Source of the DNA: Bacteroidota bacterium | GTDB taxonomy: Bacteria; Bacteroidota; Bacteroidia; UKL13-3 | DNA: 55,594 nucleotides | Assembly (NCBI GenBank): GCA_027487625.1 | Contig: JAIYDG010000532.1 | Span: forward strand, 1-55,594 | Direction: 5' to 3' | Translations under genes and position numbers: made by a program | Shown: in pieces, positions 46,461 through 55,143 of the stretch | Numbering within the stretch: the stretch's first letter is position 1 | Layout: every line of letters begins with the position of its first letter | Notes under the pieces: generated by a model | Told to the model about the DNA's origin: nothing | Database searches by the model: none | Seen by the model: the letters and a program-made list of their open reading frames with translations, nothing else

Positions 46461-48125
46461 TTACCTAATTCTTATTTTTTGACCTTTTTTAAGGTTTCCA
46501 TCCAAATTCTTATTTAGCTCCTTGATACCGGCTACTGTTACACCGTATTTTCTTGCCAAAAGAAAAATAGTTTCGCCCTCTTCTACTACATGAGTAAGAC
46601 TTTCAGCGTTTTTAGGTCTTTCTTTTTCTGCAATTGCAGGCACAATTGTTAAACTCTGCCCGATGCTAATTTGGTCGTTAACCAAATTATTCGTTGCCTT
46701 AATATCAGCCGGTTTTAAATTGTACATTTTCGAAATACTGAACAAAGTTTCACCCTGACGAACTGTATGCAAGCCCGGAACTGTCTGTGGATCTTTGGTA
46801 TCTGCTGATTTTATTGCTGGGTTGATGATTAATCTTTGACCAACCTCGATACTATCGCCAGATAAAACATTCAAAAACTTAATAGCATCTACCCTTACTC
46901 CATATTTTTTACCGATTCCATAAAGGGTTTCGCCTTTTTGAACTGTATGAAAGAAACTAAGGTTTTCCCTAAAATCATGCATTGGGTCGGGTTTAGAAGC
47001 TTCTAGCTCAACTGGTTTTTGAGTTTCTAAATTTTTAATTGGGTCTTCATAAACCTTTTCGTTGAATTGGGTGTCGACTTTAGCTACTTCAGGCGCTTTT
47101 TCTGTAATAACTAAGGGTTCTTGTACTTTAATCTCTTCTAAAGGTTTTGTTGGAATTACAGGATTTACTTTTTGAACAGTATCTCTCAGTTTTGGAGCAT
47201 TGTCTCTTGATTCTCTTAGATAAATTGTTTCTCCTACAGCCGGTTCCTGTCCTTCAATCAGTTCATTTCTGTCTAATAGTTTTTCAAGTTTTACTGCATA
47301 TCGTTGAGAAATCGAATACATAGTTTCATTCTCTGTAACAATATGAGTTGGAATATCTGATTTGTTCTTTTTCGATTTTAGATAAACAGTATCACCTTCT
47401 TTACAAACAGCATCTTTAGGTAAATCGTTATTTCTATAAATTTGATAAACCTTTATATCGTAATCAAGAGCAATTTTAGCATAACTATCACCCGCTTTAG
47501 CTACAATTCCCGGAACTCCATTTACAATCACTTCTTTGCCATACGACTTAATGGTTTCTGCCTTTTCTTCTTTGTTTTCGCGGTCTTCTTCTTCACTTAA
47601 TTTTACTCCATCGTATTTGTGAAGTTTGTGTCTTTCAATAAAAGTAATCAGTAATTCAGCGTATTGAGGATTTGTTGCATAACCCGCTTTTTTTAATCCA
47701 TGTGCCCAAGCCTTGTAATCGGTTTGTTCTAAATCAAACAAAAAAGCATAACGAGAATTTTTCATCAAAAAATCAGAGTGATCTCTGTAACTATCAATAG
47801 CTGCATCATATTTTCTAAAGCACTCCTGTGGCGCATCATCATCCTCATACATGGTTTTTCCTGTCCATGATGCTTTACACTTAATTCCAAAATGATTATT
47901 AGCCTCAGTAGCCAAGCGACTGTTTCCGTTTCCACTTTCTAAAATTCCCTGAGCCAGTGTAATACTTGCAGGAATTTTACTTCTGTACATCTCATCAACA
48001 GCCAAACTCGAATATTTTTCAATGTATTGATCAACCGTCATTTTTAGCGGTGGCTGCGGATTTGCTTCTTGTGCAACAGCAGTTAAGCTATAAACACAAT
48101 ACAGAAGTAGGTATAGTTTTCTCAT
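46461..48125 (-). CDS. GH73 N-acetylglucosaminidase with LysM repeats
   Basis: 554 aa from a signal peptide ('MRKLYLLLYCVYSLTAVAQ'); two adjacent ATGs (48128, 48125) could serve. Residues ~30-170 form a glucosaminidase domain with the catalytic Glu in 'ITLAQGILESGNGNSRLA' and 'NNHFGIKCK'. It would cut peptidoglycan glycan strands in the periplasm. At least four LysM modules follow, e.g. 'HIVTENETMYSISQRYAVKLEKLL', 'HTVQKGETLYGIGKKYGVRVDAIKFLN', 'HTVRQGETLFSISKMYNLKPADIKATN' and 'HVVEEGETIFLLARKYGVTVAGIKELN', with a charged linker between the second and third. The last residues are 'KKGQKIRIR', closing the final LysM. Confidence 0.92.
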   Translation of the reverse strand: MRKLYLLLYCVYSLTAVAQEANPQPPLKMTVDQYIEKYSSLAVDEMYRSKIPASITLAQGILESGNGNSRLATEANNHFGIKCKASWTGKTMYEDDDAPQECFRKYDAAIDSYRDHSDFLMKNSRYAFLFDLEQTDYKAWAHGLKKAGYATNPQYAELLITFIERHKLHKYDGVKLSEEEDRENKEEKAETIKSYGKEVIVNGVPGIVAKAGDSYAKIALDYDIKVYQIYRNNDLPKDAVCKEGDTVYLKSKKNKSDIPTHIVTENETMYSISQRYAVKLEKLLDRNELIEGQEPAVGETIYLRESRDNAPKLRDTVQKVNPVIPTKPLEEIKVQEPLVITEKAPEVAKVDTQFNEKVYEDPIKNLETQKPVELEASKPDPMHDFRENLSFFHTVQKGETLYGIGKKYGVRVDAIKFLNVLSGDSIEVGQRLIINPAIKSADTKDPQTVPGLHTVRQGETLFSISKMYNLKPADIKATNNLVNDQISIGQSLTIVPAIAEKERPKNAESLTHVVEEGETIFLLARKYGVTVAGIKELNKNLDGNLKKGQKIRIR

Positions 48126-48344
48126 CATAATTCTAAGAAACAAAAATAAGGCCGAAGTTTTTAGCTTTTACCTTTCAAATAGCTTGTTTATGCAAGGCTT
48201 TTCCAACAAAAGCACGATTTGTATATAAAAGTAAGCATGTAACATTTATTCCAAAACCTTTCATTTCCCTTTACGTAAATTTGAAAATTATTAAGATTGG
48301 CAAAGGCTTCATTTGTTGTTTCATTGCCATTTGCATTTAAAGTA

Positions 48345-48352
48345 TATTTTTG
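48345..48352 (+). promoter_or_regulatory. Probable promoter -7 box of the DsbD-type gene
   Basis: TATTTTTG matches TAnnTTTG, with a TTG at 48325-48327, 17 bp upstream, as a possible -33 element. It overlaps the TTG chosen by the ORF track, which supports the ATG at 48377 as the real start. Confidence 0.5.
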
Positions 48353-48376
48353 TCAAGTTTTAATCACATCAATAAA

Positions 48377-50488
48377 ATGAATTTACACAGACTGCTTTTC
48401 TCTCTGTTTTTAATTGGACTAAACCTTTTAGGATTCGCTCAAATGAAGCAGAAACCCACTTGGGATATCAGTACAAACCCTAAAAATGCTAAAATTGGGG
48501 AAGTTGTTGATTTGATTTTTACCAGCAAAATCGAAAAAGACTGGTACATGTATTCAAACGATTTTAGTGATAAAGTTGGACCAGTAGTTGCTTTTATTGA
48601 TTTCAAAAAAGACCCAAGTTATGAACTAGTTGGAAAAACTAAACCAGTTGGAAGCCACAAAAAATATGATGATGTTTTTGAAGGTGAAGTTTCAACTTTT
48701 GTTGGAAAAGCTGAATTTCATCAAAAAGTAAAAATCTTAAAAGCCAATCCAAAAATTGTTGCAGAACTTGAGTTTCAGGAATGTTCTCAAATTACTGGTC
48801 AATGTGTTTTGTTCAATGATGAATTAAAGTTCGCTGTAAATGTAACAGGCGGAAAAGTAATTGAAGAAACCAAAACTCCTGAAACAGTAGAACAAATACC
48901 GGTTAAACCTGTCGAAACCTCTTCACCTGATACCACCACCGCAGACAGCTCCCATACTCCTGCCCAAACTGTTGCTGATTCCGATCCGTGTGATTACAAA
49001 AACATGAAGGTGCCAAGCGACCAATACATCAAAGAAAATGGTCAAAAAGGTGATTTAGACGGAAGCAGTGAATCTCTTTTGGGTTTTATGATTTATGCCT
49101 TTCTATTTGGTTTAGGTGCAATCATGACACCATGCGTATTTCCAATGATTCCAATGACTGTTACCTTTTTTACTAAAAATCAAGACCATGGAAAATTCAA
49201 AGCCATGATGTTCGGATTTTTCATTATTGCTATTTATACCATTGTTGGAACATTGGTTGCTGTATTTATGGGACCAGATTTTGCTAATTGGTTAAGTACA
49301 CATTGGGTTCCTAATATTTTATTCTTCCTGATATTCATTGTATTTGGTGCATCCTTCTTGGGGATGTTCGAAATTACATTACCACATAAATTTGTAAACT
49401 CCATCGATTCCAAATCGAATATGTCATCTTATGGTGGCATTTTCTTCATGGCATTTACCATGGTTTTGGTTTCTTTTTCATGCACCGGACCATTAGTAGG
49501 AAACATCTTAATTCAAGCATTTGGCGGAACTTATTTAAGACCTATTGCAGGAATGTTTGCTTTCTCATTGGCTTTTGCAATTCCGTTTACCTTATTCGCA
49601 ATTTTCCCGCAATGGTTAAGTTCATTACCTAAATCGGGTGGATGGTTGAATTCTGTAAAAGTAGTTTTAGGATTTATTGAATTGGCTTTAGCTTTAAAAT
49701 TCTTGTCGGTTGCCGATACCGTTTACCATTGGGGCTTATTAAACCGCGATGTGTATATCGCTATCTGGATTGTGATTGCAGTGTTTACTGGTTTATACTT
49801 AATGGGGAAATTCATCACCTCGCATGATAGTCCGGTAACACATGTAAACGTACCAAGAATCTTCTTAGCTATTGCATCTTTCTCTTTTGCTGTTTATTTG
49901 TTTCCGGGATTGTTTGGAGCACCATTAAGCGCTATTTCAGGTTACTTACCACCTCAACATACATTGGCTTTCGATTTGTATACACCTAAAACTGAAAAGG
50001 CCAAATTAACAGCAGAAGTTAAACACAGTAAGTTGTTTCATTTGCCACATAACTTAAACGGATTCTTTGATTATTGTCAGGCATTAACCTACAGCAAATT
50101 GGTGAACAAACCTGTATTCATTGACTTCACCGGACATGGTTGTGTAAACTGCCGGAAAATGGAGGCCAATGTTTGGAGCAATCCAGAAGTGCTTAAAATC
50201 TTAAATGAAGATTACGTAGTGGTTGCTTTATATGCTGATGAAAAAGAAAAATTAGCAGAAAACGAATGGTATGTTTCTCCATATGACAACAAAGAGAAAA
50301 AGGAAATTGGTAAACAGAATTTAGATTTACAAATCCGTAAATTCAATGCCAATGCACAACCATTGTATGTTTTAATAGACCACAACGAAAACATGTTGGC
50401 CTATCCAAGAGCTTATAATGAAAGTGTACCTGAATTTATTGAGTTTTTGAAGAAAGGGAAAGAGGTTTATAGTAGGATTAAGCATTAG
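48377..50488 (+). CDS. DsbD-type thiol:disulfide interchange protein
   Basis: 703 aa. A signal peptide is followed by an N-terminal DsbD-alpha-like domain (~25-170, 'KPTWDISTNPKNAKIGEVVDLIF') and a proline/threonine-rich linker. The membrane domain has about eight helices with the paired cysteines in 'GAIMTPCVFPMIPMTVTFF' and 'VSFSCTGPLVGNIL'. The C-terminal thioredoxin-like domain carries CVNC in 'FIDFTGHGCVNCRKMEANVW'. It passes electrons from cytosolic thioredoxin across the inner membrane to periplasmic thiol proteins or cytochrome c maturation. All three redox cysteine pairs expected of DsbD appear present, though I could not confirm the pair in the N-terminal domain. Confidence 0.92.
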   Translation: MNLHRLLFSLFLIGLNLLGFAQMKQKPTWDISTNPKNAKIGEVVDLIFTSKIEKDWYMYSNDFSDKVGPVVAFIDFKKDPSYELVGKTKPVGSHKKYDDVFEGEVSTFVGKAEFHQKVKILKANPKIVAELEFQECSQITGQCVLFNDELKFAVNVTGGKVIEETKTPETVEQIPVKPVETSSPDTTTADSSHTPAQTVADSDPCDYKNMKVPSDQYIKENGQKGDLDGSSESLLGFMIYAFLFGLGAIMTPCVFPMIPMTVTFFTKNQDHGKFKAMMFGFFIIAIYTIVGTLVAVFMGPDFANWLSTHWVPNILFFLIFIVFGASFLGMFEITLPHKFVNSIDSKSNMSSYGGIFFMAFTMVLVSFSCTGPLVGNILIQAFGGTYLRPIAGMFAFSLAFAIPFTLFAIFPQWLSSLPKSGGWLNSVKVVLGFIELALALKFLSVADTVYHWGLLNRDVYIAIWIVIAVFTGLYLMGKFITSHDSPVTHVNVPRIFLAIASFSFAVYLFPGLFGAPLSAISGYLPPQHTLAFDLYTPKTEKAKLTAEVKHSKLFHLPHNLNGFFDYCQALTYSKLVNKPVFIDFTGHGCVNCRKMEANVWSNPEVLKILNEDYVVVALYADEKEKLAENEWYVSPYDNKEKKEIGKQNLDLQIRKFNANAQPLYVLIDHNENMLAYPRAYNESVPEFIEFLKKGKEVYSRIKH

Positions 50489-50960
50489 TTTTTCTGATGA
50501 GAGATTGGAGTGGGAAGGCTTTTGGCCATTAGCTGTTGGCTTTTGGCTTGGGGGATTGGAGTAGGGAGAAGCTGCTTTATGCTAATTGTGGATTGGAAGG
50601 GGGTAGCTGTTAGCTGTAACCCGTTGGCGGGAGGAAGATACGTTGATTAAGAGATTGTATTTCTAAATAAACTTTTTAAGTTAAGTTGTTTTGAAAACAA
50701 ATCTTTTTAGTTCAACGAATTGTTGAGCCAATAGCAAAAAGCCAATAGCCAAAGTTGTCGGTTGAGTTTAGCCATTGGCAGAGAAAGATACGTTGATAGG
50801 GAGATTGTGTTTTTAGATCAACTTTCTAATTAACGTTGTTTTGAAAACAAATCTTTTTAGTTCAACGAATTGTAAGCCAAAAGCTAAAAGCCAATAGCCA
50901 AAGTTTTCAGTAAAGCTATTTAGGATTAGTAATTATATTTATACAAAAAAACATATTAAA
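50489..50960. other. 472-bp intergenic region made of repeats
   Basis: It contains a GGC-rich arm at 50518-50550, then two copies of one element in tandem with a 150-bp period (about 50602-50757 and 50771-50905). I see no gene or RNA. The promoter of gmhA must lie at its right end. Confidence 0.75.
50602..50905. repeat. Tandem pair of intergenic elements, 150-bp period
   Basis: The blocks 'AGATACGTTGAT' (50636 and 50786) and 'GTTGTTTTGAAAACAAATCT' through 'AGTTCAACGAATTGT' (from 50685 and 50835, 39 nt identical) recur exactly 150 bp apart. Each copy ends in 'AAGCCAATAGCCAAAGTT'-like words. The intervening part has diverged, so the duplication is not recent. Confidence 0.85.
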
Positions 50961-51530
50961 ATGAACCATATTAAAGAACATTTCAACGAAGCGCATGATG
51001 TATTAAGTCGCTTTTTGGCTGATGATAAAAATTTCGAAAACATAGAAGCTGCTGGAAAAATAATGGTTGAATCCATTAAAAACGGTGGTAAAATATTAAG
51101 TTGTGGTAATGGCGGAAGTATGTGTGATGCCATGCATTTTGCAGAAGAATTAACAGGCAAATACCGTAACGATAGACCAGCAATTGGAGCTATATCTATG
51201 AGTGATGTGAGTCATATGGCCTGTGTTGGAAATGATTACGGCTACGATTTTGTTTTTAGCAGATACCTTGAAGCAGTTGGTCGTGAAGGCGATGTTTTAT
51301 TGGGAATATCAACCAGTGGCAATAGCAAAAACGTATTAAACGCCATGGAAGTAGCGCGTAAAAAAGGCATCAAAATCATTGGTCTTACAGGCAAAGACGG
51401 CGGTAAAATGGCTGGATTATGCGATGTAGAAATCCGCGCCCCACACAGCAATTACGCCGACAGAGCTCAAGAAATTCATATCAAAGTAATTCACTCTTTG
51501 ATTGATTTTATTGAGAGGAATTTGTTTTAA
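50961..51530 (+). CDS. gmhA: Phosphoheptose isomerase GmhA
   Basis: 189 aa SIS-domain enzyme converting sedoheptulose 7-phosphate to D-glycero-manno-heptose 7-phosphate, the first step toward ADP-heptose for lipopolysaccharide core. Motifs include '[36 protein letters not shown]', '[18 protein letters not shown]', and the C-terminal '[18 protein letters not shown]' with metal-binding His. The other heptose genes are not in this window. Confidence 0.94.
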   Translation: MNHIKEHFNEAHDVLSRFLADDKNFENIEAAGKIMVESIKNGGKILSCGNGGSMCDAMHFAEELTGKYRNDRPAIGAISMSDVSHMACVGNDYGYDFVFSRYLEAVGREGDVLLGISTSGNSKNVLNAMEVARKKGIKIIGLTGKDGGKMAGLCDVEIRAPHSNYADRAQEIHIKVIHSLIDFIERNLF

Positions 51531-51867
51531 GGGGGAAGGAACTAGGCTGGTTTTAGGAATTATGTGATTGGAAAAATATTTCCAATTGAATTGGTAATCA
51601 TTGCTCAACGAAAAGCCTATGTCTAATTCCAATAAGTAGATAGATAAAAATCGATAAACTTAAAAACAACCATAGTTTGGGGTTATTCAGTTTAATGGAA
51701 TTTTTGTGATTGCTTCACTGCTTCCTTCCATCATCCCTCATAGATTTCCCCTCTAAAATTTATACTATTGTTTAGCTTCGAATCCTTTCTTTTGATTCTG
51801 TTTGAAATTGATGAATCAGGAAAATGGTGTTGATGTATTTTCACTAGCCGTAAATTCAATTGAGTAA
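51531..51867. other. 337-bp intergenic region
   Basis: AT-rich, with no repeat, hairpin or RNA gene that I can support. The antisense ORF at 51417-51632 overlaps gmhA and looks like a shadow. Confidence 0.5.
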
Positions 51868-52377
51868 ATGATCGTTGATTTAGTACAAAGAGTTTATAGA
51901 GAGAAATCAAAGGGAAACCTAGGACCCATTGCAGAGTTTAATCAATGGTTGGAAGCCGCTTTGACTCAATCGGGAACAAAATTTACTTCCGGCGGACAAA
52001 ATTTCTTTTGGAAAATAGTTTCATCTCAGCGCTTCAATGATTTTATAAGTGAAAGGGAAACCGACTGGTTATTCGTTCATTCTGATGAGTTGGATTTCAT
52101 ATTACTTGCTAAACTAGATTTTGATTATTCTAACCTATTAGGAGAAAAAGATTATCCAAGACTAGGTTCATTTTGGTTATTAAAATCAAACTTTGATGGA
52201 TTATACGTAAACGATGAACCCTTACATATTTGGACACCTTATCATATTTCAACTCCCTTGCATAGAATTGAACCCGACTTGGATATACTCATTTCTCGCC
52301 TACGTGATAAAAATATAGAGATTATTAAACATGTAGACTACAAAACGTTTAGGACAGACAGTTTAAGGATACGCTAA
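51868..52377 (+). CDS. Cytosolic protein of unknown function
   Basis: 169 aa with no signal peptide or membrane helix. The sequence has mixed charges and aromatic residues ('NFFWKIVSSQRFNDFISERETDWLFVHSDELDFILLAKLDFDY'), consistent with a folded domain, and ends basic ('RTDSLRIR'). I recognise no family. It is isolated, with spacers of more than 300 bp on both sides. Confidence 0.55.
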   Translation: MIVDLVQRVYREKSKGNLGPIAEFNQWLEAALTQSGTKFTSGGQNFFWKIVSSQRFNDFISERETDWLFVHSDELDFILLAKLDFDYSNLLGEKDYPRLGSFWLLKSNFDGLYVNDEPLHIWTPYHISTPLHRIEPDLDILISRLRDKNIEIIKHVDYKTFRTDSLRIR

Positions 52378-52782
52378 GAATCTGCTTAATAGCAATTGAA
52401 ATATTATTAGTTGGATTGAGTGAAATTTTGTAGTTTGGATAGAACTCTCTATTGGATTGATAATACAAAATGCCGGAGAAAGTGTGGAGGTGAATACTGG
52501 GGATTTAAAGTTGGTGGTTGTTTTTAAATAAACCGGGAAAAATCAAATAAGGCAACATTGGTTTTTTGCTTAAAATTTGATAGTATTCTTTTCGTCTACT
52601 TTTTCATTTACCTTTATTTATTCTTTAGCAATTGAAGGTATTATAGCAAATTTATAGACGTGTGCCAACTTATAGTTAACTCATTAAGTTGATTTCACTA
52701 TTGATAATGTAATTCTATTCTTGTTAATTTATACCAAAATTTCTTAAGCCTTTCAAAACTCTAGCCTTTTATCCTTAAACCC
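52378..52782. other. 405-bp intergenic region
   Basis: AT-rich spacer without recognisable RNA, repeat or ORF; presumably carries the promoter of the lipocalin-like gene. Confidence 0.5.
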
Positions 52783-53172
52783 ATGTCCACACTAAAATCC
52801 CTCCCACTTTTCCTCCTCCTATTCTTCACCCAATCTGCCTTTGCGCAATCGAGTGAAATAGATAGCCTCATTTGTAAATCATGGAAGTTTGTAGCTCATG
52901 AACAAGGCGGCAAAAAGGTTTATCAAGGCAAAGACCAAAAAGACGATAGAATTATTTTCTATGAAAACCGCAATCTGGAAATGATTACTGAAGGAAAAAA
53001 AGATTACTTCACCTGGTCCTATGATGAAATCAATAAACTGATTTATGTTACAGATAAAACCACGAAAGCAAGATTAAAGTTCGGTGTTTTAAAGCTCAAT
53101 GAAAATGAACTCATTTTAGAATCTAAAATAGAAGATTTCCAACAAATTATTTACCTGGTTCCTGATAAATAG
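52783..53172 (+). CDS. Small exported lipocalin-like protein
   Basis: 129 aa with a signal peptide ('MSTLKSLPLFLLLFFTQSAFAQ'). The mature part starts 'LICKSWKFVAHEQGGKKVY' and runs through short strands ('DRIIFYENRNLEMITEGKKDYFTWSYDEINKLIYVTD'), the pattern of the lipocalin-like or DUF4923-type proteins common in Bacteroidota. Probably periplasmic. No ligand can be inferred. Confidence 0.65.
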   Translation: MSTLKSLPLFLLLFFTQSAFAQSSEIDSLICKSWKFVAHEQGGKKVYQGKDQKDDRIIFYENRNLEMITEGKKDYFTWSYDEINKLIYVTDKTTKARLKFGVLKLNENELILESKIEDFQQIIYLVPDK

Positions 53173-53189
53173 TTGTTGTTGTGAAACAC

Positions 53190-53332
53190 ATTGGCCATTT
53201 GCTGTTGGCATTTTGCTTTCATTTGGTTTAACTTAAACAATTGTTATCCTAAGTAATATTGCTTTGCTTATTCAATCTTGATACTTGTAGGATTTCCTGC
53301 CAATAGCAAACTGCCAAAAGCCAAAAGCCTTC
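53190..53332. repeat. Intergenic element with inverted low-complexity arms
   Basis: Left arm 'TTGGCCATTTGCTGTTGGCA' and right arm 'TGCCAATAGCAAACTGCCAA' are approximate reverse complements made of GCCAAnAGC words, around an AT-rich core of about 75 bp. Same organisation as 28400-28578 and the 50602-50905 pair. Confidence 0.6.
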
Positions 53333-53405
53333 CCACTAAAATGCTCGTTTTATTATAAGAACTTTCTATTGTGACGTATTTTTTGTTATTTGTTCATCAA
53401 ATCAA

Positions 53406-55112
53406 ATGGCACTTAACTCGTTTTTCAGAAAAAAAAGCATCAAGGACATTCTTTCCGATCAGGAAATTAGAAATGCATCCGGACATCAATTACATAAAAC
53501 ACTTGGCTTAAGAGATCTTACTGCCATGGGTATTGCCGCTATTATTGGTGCGGGAATATTCTCCACTATTGGCAATGCCAGTTTTAATGGTGGTCCTGCT
53601 GTAATTACACTCTTTATGTTTACAGCTGTTGCATGTGGATTTTCAGCCATGTGTTATGCAGAATTTGCTTCGGTGGTTCCTGTAAGTGGTAGTGCTTATA
53701 CTTACGCTTATACCTCTTTCGGAGAATTGGTAGCCTGGATTATTGGTTGGGCTTTAATAGTTGAATATGCCATTGGAAATATTGTGGTGGCCATTAGCTG
53801 GAGCGATTATTTTACGGGTTTAATGGCCGGTTTAGGTTGGATGATTCCCGAATACTTTACCATGGATTACCTAAGCGCCGCCAGAGGTTTTGATGAAGTT
53901 CAAGCACTGATGGCAAAGGGTGTGGGTTTTGATACTTTAACTGCTGTTCAGAAAGAAGCTTATTTAGCCTGGACAAACGCGCCTGTTTTAGGCAATATGA
54001 AAATGGTTTTGGACTTACCTGCTTTGGGTATTGTCATCGCCATTACCGCACTTATTTATCGTGGAGTGAAAGAAACAAAAAACGCATCGAATATCATGGT
54101 GGGCATCAAACTGCTTGTGATAGCAATGGTGATTGTGGTTGGAGCTTTTTATGTGAACCCCGAAAACTGGAGTCCGTTTGCACCCAACGGCATGAGTGGT
54201 GTTTTAAAGGGAGTAAGTTCTGTGTTCTTTGCGTATATCGGTTTTGATGCTTTGGCTACTACTGCAGAAGAGTGTAAAGACCCACAAAAAGACCTTCCAA
54301 AAAGTATGATCAACTCTTTGCTGATTTGTACGGTTTTGTATATCCTAATTGCTTTGGTTTTAACCGGAATGGTTTCGTATACCGAATTGGCTGTAGGTGA
54401 CCCCTTGGCTTTTGTTTTCGAAAAAGTTAACCTCGGCTGGATGAGTGGAATTGTTGCTGTTAGCGCTGTGATTGCCATGGCAAGTGTATTATTGGTTTTC
54501 CAAAATGGTCAGCCAAGAATCTGGATGACCATGAGCAGAGATGGTTTGCTGCCAGAAAGATTTAGTCGCATCCACCCGAAATTTAAAACACCTGCTTTTT
54601 CAACCATCATCACCGGAATTTTGGTTGCGGTTCCTGCTCTATTTATGAACTTAAAGGAAGTAACTGATTTAAGCAGCATAGGAACCTTATTTGCCTTTGT
54701 GGTAGTTTGTGCTGGTGTTTTGAGAATGGAAAGTCACAAAAACGAGTACCATGCGGGTTTCAGGGTTCCGTATTACAATGGAAAATGGATAGTTCCGGTT
54801 TTAACAATCATTGCTACACTGGCTTTATTCTTATTTAGAACCGATGATTTTCTTGGCTTTTTTACCAGCGAAAATCTCCTTCATAAATTACCTTTTTATG
54901 CCTTCTTGATTTTGGTTGTGGTGATGAATTATTTCACTTTTAAAAACAACTATTCATTGATTCCAGTATTGGGTTTATTTGGTAATTTTTACCTCATGAC
55001 AGAACTCGGAGTATCAAACTGGATGGGCTTTTCTATTTGGTTGATTTTTGGTTTAATCATTTATATCCTTTATGGAAATAAGCATAGTAAGGCCTCAAGA
55101 GTAGCTATTTAA
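53406..55112 (+). CDS. APC family amino-acid permease (CAT/YfnA type)
   Basis: 568 aa with about 12-14 membrane helices. The APC consensus 'MGIAAIIGAGIFSTIGNAS' in helix 1, 'SVVPVSGSAYTYAYTSFGELVAWIIGWALIVEYAIG' in helix 3, and 'FFAYIGFDALATTAEECKDPQKDLP' near helix 6 match the cationic/branched amino-acid transporter subgroup. It imports an amino acid with protons or by exchange; the exact substrate is not assigned. Monocistronic, with a separate gene starting 31 bp downstream. Confidence 0.93.
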   Translation: MALNSFFRKKSIKDILSDQEIRNASGHQLHKTLGLRDLTAMGIAAIIGAGIFSTIGNASFNGGPAVITLFMFTAVACGFSAMCYAEFASVVPVSGSAYTYAYTSFGELVAWIIGWALIVEYAIGNIVVAISWSDYFTGLMAGLGWMIPEYFTMDYLSAARGFDEVQALMAKGVGFDTLTAVQKEAYLAWTNAPVLGNMKMVLDLPALGIVIAITALIYRGVKETKNASNIMVGIKLLVIAMVIVVGAFYVNPENWSPFAPNGMSGVLKGVSSVFFAYIGFDALATTAEECKDPQKDLPKSMINSLLICTVLYILIALVLTGMVSYTELAVGDPLAFVFEKVNLGWMSGIVAVSAVIAMASVLLVFQNGQPRIWMTMSRDGLLPERFSRIHPKFKTPAFSTIITGILVAVPALFMNLKEVTDLSSIGTLFAFVVVCAGVLRMESHKNEYHAGFRVPYYNGKWIVPVLTIIATLALFLFRTDDFLGFFTSENLLHKLPFYAFLILVVVMNYFTFKNNYSLIPVLGLFGNFYLMTELGVSNWMGFSIWLIFGLIIYILYGNKHSKASRVAI

Positions 55113-55143
55113 TTTCATTCCAAAATCTTATTAATTTTCCTAC

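Noticed and set aside
50602-50905. CRISPR array
   Set aside because: Only two long units with a 150-bp period, no 25-40 bp repeats with unique spacers, and no cas genes in the window.
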